A DNA stretch of 64,000 bases from Amycolatopsis pretoriensis. Its GTDB lineage: Bacteria; Actinomycetota; Actinomycetes; Mycobacteriales; Pseudonocardiaceae. The position numbers and the translations under genes are program-made. Below the pieces are notes generated by a model. That model ran no database searches, was not told where the DNA came from, and worked only from the letters and a program-made list of their open reading frames with translations. Below are positions 1-6,968 of the stretch, in pieces. The stretch lies in the NCBI RefSeq assembly GCF_900107925.1, contig NZ_FNUJ01000004.1:124001-188000 (forward strand), read 5' to 3'. The stretch's first letter is position 1. Every line of letters starts with the position of its first letter.

Positions 1-87
1 CGAGGTGTGCAACGCGGGTCGCGAGCGCAGGAAGTCCCCGGTCCGGGCGAGGAAGCCGTCGATGTCCTCGGTGAGGTGCCAGCCCAT
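1..87 (-). CDS. GNAT family N-acetyltransferase, N-terminal fragment (cut by window edge)
   Basis: The reverse strand from an ATG at 87 reads 29 codons to the window edge. It starts MGWHLTEDIDGFL and continues with an FLRSRPALHT stretch. This pattern resembles the start of actinobacterial GNAT acetyltransferases that follow a small XRE regulator. It begins 9 bases after the stop of the upstream HTH gene, so the two are probably cotranscribed. The acetyl-CoA binding motif lies outside the window, so the family call rests on the N-terminus only. Confidence 0.5.
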   Translation of the reverse strand, partial: MGWHLTEDIDGFLARTGDFLRSRPALHTS

Positions 88-96
88 GTGCCGGGG

Positions 97-369
97 TCAG
101 CTCGCCTGCGAAAGCGGTGGTGACGGCGTCGACGCGACCGTTGCGCGCAGCTCATCCAGGGGCAGGCCCACGGCGTCCGCGATGGCCGTGACCGTGAAGA
201 ACGCCGGGGTCGGGATCCGCCCGGTCTCGATCTTGCGGAGCGTCTCGACCGAGATCCCGGCCTCCGCGGCGACGTCGACCATGCTCCGGCCGGCCCGCGC
301 CGTCCGCAGTGCTTGGCCGAGGCGTTCGCCCCGTTCGCGCTCTTCGTCCGTAAGCGGTACCCGCACCAT
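97..369 (-). CDS. Small XRE-family helix-turn-helix regulator
   Basis: This 90-residue cytoplasmic protein is essentially one HTH_XRE domain. Residues about 15-75 give the five-helix pattern, with a recognition segment AAEAGISVETLRKIETGR followed by PAFFTVTAIADAVG. A longer ORF extends upstream, but the ATG at 369 is where the domain homology begins. The gene precedes a GNAT acetyltransferase on the same strand and probably controls its own transcript. An inverted repeat at 391-413, 22 bases upstream of the start, is a candidate operator. Confidence 0.8.
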   Translation of the reverse strand: MVRVPLTDEERERGERLGQALRTARAGRSMVDVAAEAGISVETLRKIETGRIPTPAFFTVTAIADAVGLPLDELRATVASTPSPPLSQAS

Positions 370-390
370 GACGCCAATACTAATACCAGA

Positions 391-413
391 GTTGTCCACA
401 GGTGGTGGACAAC
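391..413. promoter_or_regulatory. Inverted repeat upstream of the XRE gene; resembles paired DnaA boxes
   Basis: GTTGTCCAC at 391-399 is repeated in inverse at 405-413 around a 5-base centre. It may be the operator of the XRE regulator that starts at 369. Each arm also resembles the actinomycete DnaA box TTGTCCACA (392-400 is an exact match), so DnaA binding is an alternative. Confidence 0.45.
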
Positions 414-432
414 TCTGTGCACAGGTGTGGAA

Positions 433-464
433 AAGCCCCGCCGAACGTCCGTCCGGCGGGGCTT
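433..464 (-). terminator. Rho-independent terminator of the Tap-type hydrolase gene
   Basis: AAGCCCCGCCG (433-443) pairs with CGGCGGGGCTT (454-464) around a 10-base loop. On the minus strand the stem is followed by TTTT. It lies 19 bases beyond the stop of the hydrolase gene ending at 483. Confidence 0.8.
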
Positions 465-482
465 CCACAACACCTAGTGGCG

Positions 483-2102
483 TCAGGCGCCCGGAGGCAC
501 CGGAAGTGCCACACCCGGCAGGCTCTGGTCGTTCGGCACGACGCCGTCGACCAGGTAGGCCTCCACGACCTTGTCCACACCCGCGTTGCCGCCGGCGTAG
601 ATGCCGTGGTCACCCTCACCGGTGATGGTCAGCATCCGCGAGTTCTCGAACGCCTTGTGCGCGCGCCGCGCACCCTCGATCGGCGTCGCCGGGTCGTGCT
701 CCGACTCGACGATCAGCACCGGCGGGACACCCTTGCCGTTGAGCACGGGCAGCGGCGCCGGCTGCTTCTTCCAGAACAGGCACGGCTGGATGAACCAGCC
801 CGCGCCGAGCAGGGGCAGCTGCTGGTCGATCAGCTTCTGCGACTGCTTGATGGCGCTCTGGGTGGAGCCGGTCCACGGACCCTCGTTGCACGGGATCGTC
901 CAGAACGAGGCGTCGTAGGAGTCACCGTCGGTCGGCACCATCAGCGGCTGCGCGCCGGGCGTCACGGTGCTCTTGTCGGCGACCTTGACCTTCTGCGCGG
1001 CCGACGTCTTGGCCTGCGCGGACGCGGTGCCCTGGGTCAGCGTGCGGACGCTGACCAGGTAGTCGGCCAGCGCCGGGAAGGCGCGCTTCGAGTAGATCTG
1101 CGACGCGATGAAGGCGTCCAGGCCGTTGGCCGACACGCTCGAGCCGTCGGGCAGGGTGACCGCGCCCTGGGTCAGGGCGTAGCGGACCTGCTCGTAGGTC
1201 TGGCGGGCGGCTTCGCCGGAGGTGCCGAAGTGGTAGAGCTTGTCGTACTTCGCCATCCACGGGAGGAAGTCCGAGCGGAAGCGGCGCTCGAAGCCGAGCG
1301 GCTGCCAGTCGAACGACTTCTGCCAGGTCGTCGTGAACTCCGTCGAGGAGTCCAGGACGAACCGGCCCGTGCGCGTCGGGTAGGCCTGCGCGTAGTGCGC
1401 GCCCATCCAGGTGCCCGCCGAGTAGCCGACCCAGTTGATCTTGTCGCGGCCGAGCAGCACGCGCAGCAGGTCGATGTCCTTGACCGTCTGGTCGGTGTTG
1501 ATCAGCGGGCCCAGCTCGCCGGACTTCGCCTGGCAGGACAGCGCCGCGTACTTCGTCGCCTGGTTGATCAGGTTCAGGTTCTGCTTGTTGCGGTCACGCG
1601 GGTCCAGGTCCGAGCCGGTGCCGATGGCGCCACCGCACGTGATGTTCGTGCTCTTGCCGGTGCCGCGCGGGTCGAACCCGACGATCTCCTGGTGCTCGCG
1701 CAGCTTGGGCTGGTTGCGCAGGCGGGCCGGGAAGTTGCGCCCGGGCGCCCCCGGGCCGCCCGGGTTGGTGACGACGCTGGCCGTCGCGTCCTTCGTCGCC
1801 TTCAGCCGGCTGACCGCGATGGTCAGGTCGATCTGGGCGTTCGCCTGGTACCAGTTGCGCGGCGTCTTGTAGGTCGCGCACTCCATGTCCTCGGCGCCCG
1901 CGGGCGGGGCCGTCGGCAGCTCGGAGGGGACAGCGCACTTGTGCCAGTCCAGCTTCTGGTTCGCGTACTGGGCCGGGATGTTCGTGGAGTTCAGCGGCTG
2001 CTTGCCGGCCGCGGCATCCTGGCCAGCGAACGCAGGGGTGAACCCGGCCAGCAGGGTGCCGGCGATCGCCGGGATCACCACCGCGTAGCGGAGTCGTGTC
2101 AT
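483..2102 (-). CDS. Secreted alpha/beta hydrolase, tripeptidyl-aminopeptidase (Tap/SlpD) family
   Basis: The 539-residue product is a predicted exported serine peptidase that would trim short peptides outside the cell. The N-terminus has a short basic stretch, a hydrophobic core to about residue 21 and an AFAG cleavage site near 26, a typical Sec signal. The oxyanion region TNPGGPGAPG is at 112-121. The nucleophile is Ser228 in GYSAGTW. A C-terminal Tap-like domain carries the acid in ESEHDPATP and the histidine in GEGDHGIYAG. I chose the ATG at 2102 because the signal peptide begins there and GGGG lies just upstream. It is transcribed alone and ends at a clear terminator. Exact substrate specificity cannot be read from sequence. 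Confidence 0.9.
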   Translation of the reverse strand: MTRLRYAVVIPAIAGTLLAGFTPAFAGQDAAAGKQPLNSTNIPAQYANQKLDWHKCAVPSELPTAPPAGAEDMECATYKTPRNWYQANAQIDLTIAVSRLKATKDATASVVTNPGGPGAPGRNFPARLRNQPKLREHQEIVGFDPRGTGKSTNITCGGAIGTGSDLDPRDRNKQNLNLINQATKYAALSCQAKSGELGPLINTDQTVKDIDLLRVLLGRDKINWVGYSAGTWMGAHYAQAYPTRTGRFVLDSSTEFTTTWQKSFDWQPLGFERRFRSDFLPWMAKYDKLYHFGTSGEAARQTYEQVRYALTQGAVTLPDGSSVSANGLDAFIASQIYSKRAFPALADYLVSVRTLTQGTASAQAKTSAAQKVKVADKSTVTPGAQPLMVPTDGDSYDASFWTIPCNEGPWTGSTQSAIKQSQKLIDQQLPLLGAGWFIQPCLFWKKQPAPLPVLNGKGVPPVLIVESEHDPATPIEGARRAHKAFENSRMLTITGEGDHGIYAGGNAGVDKVVEAYLVDGVVPNDQSLPGVALPVPPGA

Positions 2103-2225
2103 ACGGTTGCCCCTTATCGGGTTTCGCGTGCGGAGTCCGGCTATTGATATAGGCCGGGTGGGGGCGGGGCAACCGACGTTGGTCGGCAACGCGGACCGCG
2201 GCGATCAAATCGATATCGGACAGAC

Positions 2226-2240
2226 GTGACTCCCTGTCAC
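2226..2240. promoter_or_regulatory. Short inverted repeat in the hydrolase/symporter divergent region
   Basis: GTGAC (2226-2230) and GTCAC (2236-2240) flank five bases between the divergent hydrolase and DUF3311 genes. It could be a binding site for an unidentified regulator. The arms are short and chance is possible. Confidence 0.25.
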
Positions 2241-2290
2241 CCAGGTTCTAAGGTCAGGCGGTCGGTTACGGGAGTGTTAGGTGAGGTCCG

Positions 2291-2569
2291 ATGTCGACTG
2301 CGAAGCACGACGGGAAGGTGCGCGGGCTGCGGTTCAGCCCGTGGAACCTGCTCCTGATCGTTCCGCTGCTGGTCCTGGTCACGCCACTGTTCAACATGGA
2401 CGGTCCGCGGCTGTTCGGGATGCCGTTCTTCTACTGGTTCCAGTTCCTGATGGTGGCGGTCGGGGTGCTCAGCACCTGGATCGTCTACCTGATGACGCGG
2501 GACAAGCCGACCGCTGACGCGCCGGACAACCTGAGCGTCGAGGACCTGGACGAGGGGGACGCTCGATGA
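2291..2569 (+). CDS. DUF3311 small membrane protein, partner of the symporter
   Basis: This 92-residue protein has two hydrophobic helices (about 15-33 and 42-68) and an acidic C-terminal tail ending SVEDLDEGDAR. DUF3311 proteins typically sit directly in front of a sodium:solute symporter gene and are thought to be small accessory subunits. Here the stop overlaps the symporter start by four bases (ATGA at 2566-2569), so the two are translationally coupled. Confidence 0.85.
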   Translation: MSTAKHDGKVRGLRFSPWNLLLIVPLLVLVTPLFNMDGPRLFGMPFFYWFQFLMVAVGVLSTWIVYLMTRDKPTADAPDNLSVEDLDEGDAR

Positions 2570-4221
2570 GCAACCTGCAGTGGCCCGAGCTGATCATCTT
2601 CACGATCCTGTTCGCGCTGGTGACCGTCCTCGGCTTCATGGCGTCGCGCTGGCAGCGCGGCAGCACGCTGGACCACCTGGACGAATGGGGTCTCGGCGGC
2701 CGCAAGTTCGGCTCGTGGATCACGTGGTTCCTGCTCGGCGGTGACCTCTACACGGCGTACACGTTCGTCGCGGTGCCCGCGCTGGTGTTCAGCGCCGGCG
2801 CGCTCGGCCTGTACGCGCTGCCGTACACGATCGTCGTCTACCCGATCGTGCTGCTCCCGGCGCTGCGGATGTGGTCGGTCTCGCGGGTCCGCGGTTACGT
2901 GACCCCGGCCGACTTCGTGCGCGGCCGCTTCGGCTCGCCGATCCTGGCGCTGCTGGTGGCGATCACCGGCATCGTCGCGACCATGCCGTACATCGCGCTG
3001 CAGCTGGTCGGCCTCGAAGCCGTGCTGCGGACGATGGGCATCAACGGCTCCGGCATCGTCGGGCACCTGCCGCTGCTGGTCGCGTTCGTGATCCTGGCCT
3101 TCTACACCTACCAGTCCGGCCTGCGGGCGCCCGCGCTGATCGCGTTCGTCAAGGACATCCTGATCTACATCGTGATCCTGGTGGCGATCATCTACCTGCC
3201 CTCGAAGCTGGGCGGCTGGTCGCACATCTTCGACGCGGCGGCGAAGAAGCTCGGCACGCCGAGCCCGACCACGGGCAAGCCGGCCGGGTCGATCCTGCTG
3301 ACGGCCAACAACCAGCTGCAGTACGCGACGCTGGCCCTGGGTTCGGCGCTCGCGCTGTTCCTGTACCCGCACTCGCTGACCAGCGTGCTGGCTTCGCGCG
3401 GCCGCAACGTCATCAAGCGGAACATGGTCGCGCTGCCGGCGTACTCGCTGGTGCTGGGCCTGCTGGCGCTGCTCGGGTACGTGGCGATCACGGCCGGCGT
3501 CAAGCCGCTGACCAACGCGGCGACCGGCAAGGCGGACGGCAACACGATCGTCCCGGTGCTGTTCGACACCCAGTTCTCGTCGTGGTTCGCCGGCATCGCG
3601 TTCGCCGCGATCGGCATCGGCGCTCTGGTGCCGGCGGCGATCATGTCGATCGCCGCGGCCAACCTGTGGACGCGCAACATCTACAAGGAGTACATCCGCA
3701 AGAACGCGACCCCGGCCGAAGAGGCGAAGCAGGCCAAGCTGGCTTCGCTGGTCGTGAAGCTGGGCGCGGTGGCCGTGATCATCCTGATCGACCCGCAGTT
3801 TTCGATCGACCTCCAGCTCATCGGCGGCGTGCTGATCCTCCAGACGCTGCCGGCGGTCGCGCTGGCGCTGTACACGCGCTGGTTCCACCGCTGGGGCCTG
3901 ATCGCGGGCTGGGTCGTCGGCATCGGCTGGGGCCTGATCATGCTGTACGGCATCCCCAACCCGGCCAACGGCAAGCAGCACTTCGGCGGTTCGGCGCTGG
4001 CGCTGGGCAACATGTCGATCTTCGGCTGGCACCCGTTCTCGGGTTCCCAGGTCCAGATCTACGTCGGCTTCGTGGCGCTGATCGCGAACCTGGTCGTGGC
4101 GGCGATCGTCACGGTGATCGCCCGGCAGCTGAAGGTCTTCAACGGCACGGACGACACCAACGCCGAGGACTACCACGCCGACGAGAACGACAAGGACCTG
4201 CGTCCCATCGGTGTCCACTAA
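2566..4221 (+). CDS. Sodium:solute symporter family permease, probable monocarboxylate transporter (MctP-like)
   Basis: The 551-residue inner-membrane protein has about 13 hydrophobic segments in the SSS fold. It would import a small organic acid using a sodium or proton gradient. Family landmarks include the early GLGGRKFGSWITWFLLGGD segment near residues 43-61 and the RVRGYVTPADFVRGRFGSP loop near 107-125. The C-terminus is hydrophilic and acidic (DDTNAEDYHADENDKD). Pairing with DUF3311 is typical of the MctP branch, which carries lactate, pyruvate or related monocarboxylates. The actual substrate is inferred. Its last four bases overlap the end of the convergent ceramidase-like gene. Confidence 0.88.
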   Translation: MSNLQWPELIIFTILFALVTVLGFMASRWQRGSTLDHLDEWGLGGRKFGSWITWFLLGGDLYTAYTFVAVPALVFSAGALGLYALPYTIVVYPIVLLPALRMWSVSRVRGYVTPADFVRGRFGSPILALLVAITGIVATMPYIALQLVGLEAVLRTMGINGSGIVGHLPLLVAFVILAFYTYQSGLRAPALIAFVKDILIYIVILVAIIYLPSKLGGWSHIFDAAAKKLGTPSPTTGKPAGSILLTANNQLQYATLALGSALALFLYPHSLTSVLASRGRNVIKRNMVALPAYSLVLGLLALLGYVAITAGVKPLTNAATGKADGNTIVPVLFDTQFSSWFAGIAFAAIGIGALVPAAIMSIAAANLWTRNIYKEYIRKNATPAEEAKQAKLASLVVKLGAVAVIILIDPQFSIDLQLIGGVLILQTLPAVALALYTRWFHRWGLIAGWVVGIGWGLIMLYGIPNPANGKQHFGGSALALGNMSIFGWHPFSGSQVQIYVGFVALIANLVVAAIVTVIARQLKVFNGTDDTNAEDYHADENDKDLRPIGVH

Positions 4222-4832
4222 GTCCACTGAGGACGGATGGCCGCCCGGGAAACGAGGTAGAGCACCAGCCCGTTGAGCAGGTGCCAGAGGAAGTGCGTGC
4301 CGACCGGGACGTAGTCGCACACGTCCCGGTCGAGCGTGCGCAAGGAGAGCGAGAGCGCGAAAACCGCGCCGGCGACGGCGAAGCGCGTCCAAGCGGTGTC
4401 GCGCTGGTAGGCGAGCACCGCGGCGAAGGCGAACAAGCCGATCAGCGGCGCGAGGTAGAGCCCACCGCCCAGCAAGGCGGTGACGACGGTGAGCGCGAGA
4501 AACCCCGGCGCGGCAACCCAAGCCCACCGCCGGCTCCAGAACTCCCGCACGAACACGACGGCGTACACCAGCACGAAGACGAGGATCGCCCCCGAGTCCG
4601 CGGCGCCCGCCCACCGCGTCGCGACCAGGTGGAAGACGCTGCTGGCGACGAAAACCAGCCCGATCAGCACGGCCAGCAGCCGTCCGATCCGATCCCCCTT
4701 GGCCAGCCGCCAGACGAGAATCGCGGCCACGAGGAAGGCGAGGTTGCTGAGATCGTTGAGCGGCTCACCCCAGAGCCCGGGCGCGACGCGTTCGCAGTAC
4801 CCGTCGACGTAGTCCGTCACGAACACAGCCAA
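4218..4832 (-). CDS. Ceramidase-like CREST-family membrane protein
   Basis: This 204-residue protein has about seven hydrophobic helices. It opens with DGYCERVAPGLWGEPLNDL, very like the alkaline-ceramidase N-terminus. Conserved polar positions of the CREST superfamily are visible: the Ser/His pair in SSVFHLVATRW (about 64-74) and the paired histidines in GTHFLWHLLNGLVLYL near the C-terminus. Those residues form a zinc site in family members that hydrolyse amide-linked lipids. Whether the bacterial protein acts on ceramide is unknown. It starts 20 bases from the divergent AhpD-like gene, so the two promoters must overlap. Confidence 0.75.
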   Translation of the reverse strand: MAVFVTDYVDGYCERVAPGLWGEPLNDLSNLAFLVAAILVWRLAKGDRIGRLLAVLIGLVFVASSVFHLVATRWAGAADSGAILVFVLVYAVVFVREFWSRRWAWVAAPGFLALTVVTALLGGGLYLAPLIGLFAFAAVLAYQRDTAWTRFAVAGAVFALSLSLRTLDRDVCDYVPVGTHFLWHLLNGLVLYLVSRAAIRPQWT

Positions 4833-4852
4833 CCACGACTAGCGTGCGGGGT

Positions 4853-5425
4853 ATGAGCGACGTGAGCCGGTTCCCGGTGGTGGAACTCGAAGACCTGCCC
4901 GACGACCTGCGCGAGCGCGTCGGCGCGATCGCCGAGAAGTCGGGCTTCGTCCCCAACATCTTCCGCGCCCTCGGCCACCGGCCCGCCGAGCTGCGCGCCT
5001 TTCTCGACTACCACGACGCGCTGATGGAACGCTCCGACGGACTCAGCAAGGCCGAACGCGAGCTGGTCGTCGTCGCCACGTCCGGGGCGAACCACTGCAC
5101 CTACTGCGTCGTCGCGCACGGCGCCATCCTGCGCATCCGCGCCAAGGACCCCGAGCTCGCCGACCGCGTGTCGAGCAACCCGTGGCAGGTCGAGCTGGAC
5201 GAACGCGGCCGCGCGATCGTCGACCTCGCGCTCGCCCTCGCCCAGGACTCCGCGTTGTTCGGCGAAGGCGACCTCGAAGCCGCGCGCGACGCCGGCCTCA
5301 CCGACGACGAAATCTGGGACGTCGGCGCGATCACGGCGTTGTTCGCGATGTCGAACCGGCTCGCCCACCTGACCGCGCTGCGCCCGAACCCCGAGTTCTT
5401 CCTGCTCGGCCGCACACCGCGTTAG
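4853..5425 (+). CDS. Peroxidase-related enzyme, AhpD-like / carboxymuconolactone decarboxylase fold
   Basis: The 190-residue cytoplasmic protein has the all-helical AhpD fold with the redox motif HCTYCVVAHG (Cys82, Cys85, His89) after a conserved SKAERELVVVATS helix. Proteins of this type reduce peroxides or act as thiol-linked oxidoreductases. I chose the ATG at 4853 because the conserved N-terminus (SRFPVVELEDLPDDLRERV) follows it. An in-frame ATG nine bases upstream is also possible. Its end overlaps the convergent MarR-GNAT gene by four bases. Confidence 0.88.
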   Translation: MSDVSRFPVVELEDLPDDLRERVGAIAEKSGFVPNIFRALGHRPAELRAFLDYHDALMERSDGLSKAERELVVVATSGANHCTYCVVAHGAILRIRAKDPELADRVSSNPWQVELDERGRAIVDLALALAQDSALFGEGDLEAARDAGLTDDEIWDVGAITALFAMSNRLAHLTALRPNPEFFLLGRTPR

Positions 5426-6354
5426 AACTTCAAGCGCCAGGTCTCGTCGGTCAGCTTCGGCCCCCAGTCGGCGAAGTCCTCTTCGCGGACCAGCTCGAAG
5501 CCGGCCGCTCGGTAGATCGACCGCGCGGCGGTCAGGATCGAGACCGTCGACAGCTCCATCGCGCGGTACCCGTGCGCGCGGGCGAACTCGACGCACTCGG
5601 TGACCAGCCGCTTGCCGACGCCGTGGCCCCGGGCCGCCGGTTCGAGCAGCAGCAACCGCAGCTTCGCGGTGTTTTCGTCCGGACCTCGGGTGCACGCGAT
5701 GCTGCCGACGCGCTCGCCGTCGAGCTCGGCGATCCAGAACGCCTGCCGGTCGTCGTCCCGCTCGGCGAAGTCGGCGATGATCCGGGCGACCAGGCCCTCG
5801 AACTGCGAACCGAAGCCGTACTCGCGGCCGTAGAGCGCGCCGTGGCGTTCCACCACCCATCCGAGGTCACCCGGTCGTGGTGGGCGAAGGACGAGCGTGG
5901 GGTCGTGACGGCGGTCGCCGACCAGGTCGCCGATCGTGCGCATCGCGGTCAGCAGCCGATGCTGGTCTTCGTCGGCGAACCGGCGCAGCAGCCCGCCGAT
6001 CTGGTCGGTGGACCGGGCGTTCAGCACGGCGAACGCGTCCCGGCCCGCGGCCGTCGGGCGCACGAGCTGGCGCCGCGCGTCCTCGTCGGACCGCTCACGC
6101 GTAATCAGCCCGCGTGCTTCGAGTCGGGTGAGCAGCCTGCTGGCGTAGCCGGCGTCCAGGTCGAGACGTTTGCGCAGCTCGGTCACCGGCAGCGGGTCCT
6201 GCCGGAAGCCCGCGAGCTCGAAGAGCACGCGGGCTTCCGGCAGCGAGTACTCGGCGTCGGCCGGTCCCTCGTCGAGTACGCCGATGACTCCGGTGTACAG
6301 CCGGTTGAAGGCCCGGACCGCGGCCACGCGGTCGGCGAGCTGAGTGTCGTTCAT
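5422..6354 (-). CDS. MarR-GNAT fusion: winged-helix regulator joined to an N-acetyltransferase
   Basis: In this 310-residue two-domain protein, residues 1-145 are a MarR winged helix (recognition region ELRKRLDLDAGYASRLLTRLEARGLI and wing RERSDEDARRQLVRPT). Residues about 155-310 are a GNAT acetyltransferase with the acetyl-CoA loop PAARGHGVGKRLV and a C-terminal AARSIYRAAGFELV. Such fusions are common in actinobacteria and probably couple ligand acetylation to gene control. The ATG at 6354 has a GAGGTGG ribosome site. Inverted repeats at 6364-6387 lie just upstream, consistent with autoregulation. Confidence 0.9.
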   Translation of the reverse strand: MNDTQLADRVAAVRAFNRLYTGVIGVLDEGPADAEYSLPEARVLFELAGFRQDPLPVTELRKRLDLDAGYASRLLTRLEARGLITRERSDEDARRQLVRPTAAGRDAFAVLNARSTDQIGGLLRRFADEDQHRLLTAMRTIGDLVGDRRHDPTLVLRPPRPGDLGWVVERHGALYGREYGFGSQFEGLVARIIADFAERDDDRQAFWIAELDGERVGSIACTRGPDENTAKLRLLLLEPAARGHGVGKRLVTECVEFARAHGYRAMELSTVSILTAARSIYRAAGFELVREEDFADWGPKLTDETWRLKF

Positions 6355-6363
6355 TGACCACCT

Positions 6364-6387
6364 CAACAAGTTCGTTGACGAAGTCAA
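6364..6387. promoter_or_regulatory. Candidate MarR-type operator before the MarR-GNAT gene
   Basis: Two overlapping inverted repeats lie directly upstream of the start at 6354: CAAC/GTTG (6364-6367, 6374-6377) and TTGAC-GAA-GTCAA (6375-6387). MarR proteins bind short palindromes at their own promoters. Binding here is inferred from position and symmetry. Confidence 0.45.
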
Positions 6388-6439
6388 AGATTACTCGGCA
6401 AGCCGGCCTGGGCAAGGGGTTTACCGGGGAAATGGGAAA

Positions 6440-6482
6440 CCCCGCGATGCTGCCAGGTCGGGGGTCCGCCAGCATCACGGGG
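6440..6482 (-). terminator. Long stem-loop downstream of the 49-residue gene
   Basis: Positions 6440-6452 and 6470-6482 form a 13-base stem with one mismatch (CCCCGCGATGCTG) around a 17-base loop. It lies 100 bases past the stop of the small minus-strand gene and is followed on that strand by TTTCCCATTT. A terminator is the simplest reading, though the T-run is weak. Confidence 0.5.
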
Positions 6483-6581
6483 TCGTAGGGGGTATCGACA
6501 GCACTTTGCGTGTCGTTACACCTTCAGCACTTTGTGGCATAGGTCACTCGAATGGGCGACCGCCACAGGGTGAAACAGAGG

Positions 6582-6731
6582 TCAGCGCATGTAGCCCGAG
6601 CGAGCCTGCGCGATCGCGATGAGTTCCTGACGGACCGTCGCGGTCGCGGCGGTGTCGATCGCCCGGTTCAGCGCCCGGCGAGTGCGAACCTCGGCGCGAC
6701 GGGCACGGAGCTTGGCGGCGATGTTGTTCAT
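6582..6731 (-). CDS. Small basic protein, 49 residues, function unknown
   Basis: This short ORF encodes a lysine/arginine-rich helical protein (MNNIAAKLRARRAEV at the start, ALNRAIDTAATATV in the middle, IAIAQARSGYMR at the end). Codon use matches real genes, with G/C in nearly all third positions. A purine-rich AAGGGG lies about 14 bases before the ATG and a plausible promoter at 6776-6805. No known domain is recognised. The alternating basic and alanine pattern suggests an amphipathic helix that could bind nucleic acid or a partner protein. Confidence 0.65.
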   Translation of the reverse strand: MNNIAAKLRARRAEVRTRRALNRAIDTAATATVRQELIAIAQARSGYMR

Positions 6732-6775
6732 CGTTTTCTGCATCCCCTTCGAGGGTCTTGGTGGCTTGTGCCTCT

Positions 6776-6805
6776 AGTATGCGCCTTTTTTCACAAGGAA
6801 GCCAA
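6776..6805 (-). promoter_or_regulatory. Candidate sigma-70 promoter for the 49-residue gene
   Basis: On the minus strand TTGGCT (6805-6800) and CATACT (6781-6776) are separated by 18 bases. The predicted start would give a leader of roughly 35-40 bases before the ATG at 6731. Confidence 0.4.
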
Positions 6806-6916
6806 CGAATATCCGGTGATGTGGCGCACTCGCCGATGAATCATCGGCAAACTTGGGTATGGGCCGGAGAGATCGGGGGTGGCGGCGGTCACGACGAGGC
6901 AACCCGCTACATGCCT

Positions 6917-6952
6917 CTAAGGCTCTCTAGCGCGAGAGCTAGAGAACCTTAG
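6917..6952 (-). terminator. Strong hairpin after the AAA ATPase gene
   Basis: Two 15-base arms (6917-6931 and 6938-6952; CTAAGG then TCTCTAGC) pair with one mismatch around a 6-base loop. It sits 17 bases beyond the stop at 6969. There is no T-run, so it may act as a Rho-assisted or RNA-stabilising end. Confidence 0.6.
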
Positions 6953-6968
6953 GAACGCGGATAGGCCG

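Noticed and set aside
391..413. Chromosomal origin of replication
   Set aside because: Only two DnaA-like boxes, with no dnaA, dnaN or cluster of boxes nearby.
402..2147. 581-codon open frame on the plus strand
   Set aside because: It is the antisense shadow of the Tap-type hydrolase gene, is Arg/Val/Leu-rich without any domain, and disappears if the real gene is accepted. High GC content creates many such frames.
2485..4614. 709-codon minus-strand frame
   Set aside because: It spans antisense to the symporter and part of the ceramidase-like gene, is low-complexity and Arg/Asp-rich, and has no family features.
6499..6534. Direct repeat CAGCACTTTG (two copies, 26 bases apart)
   Set aside because: Short and without further copies; possibly chance or part of the 3' region of the small gene.
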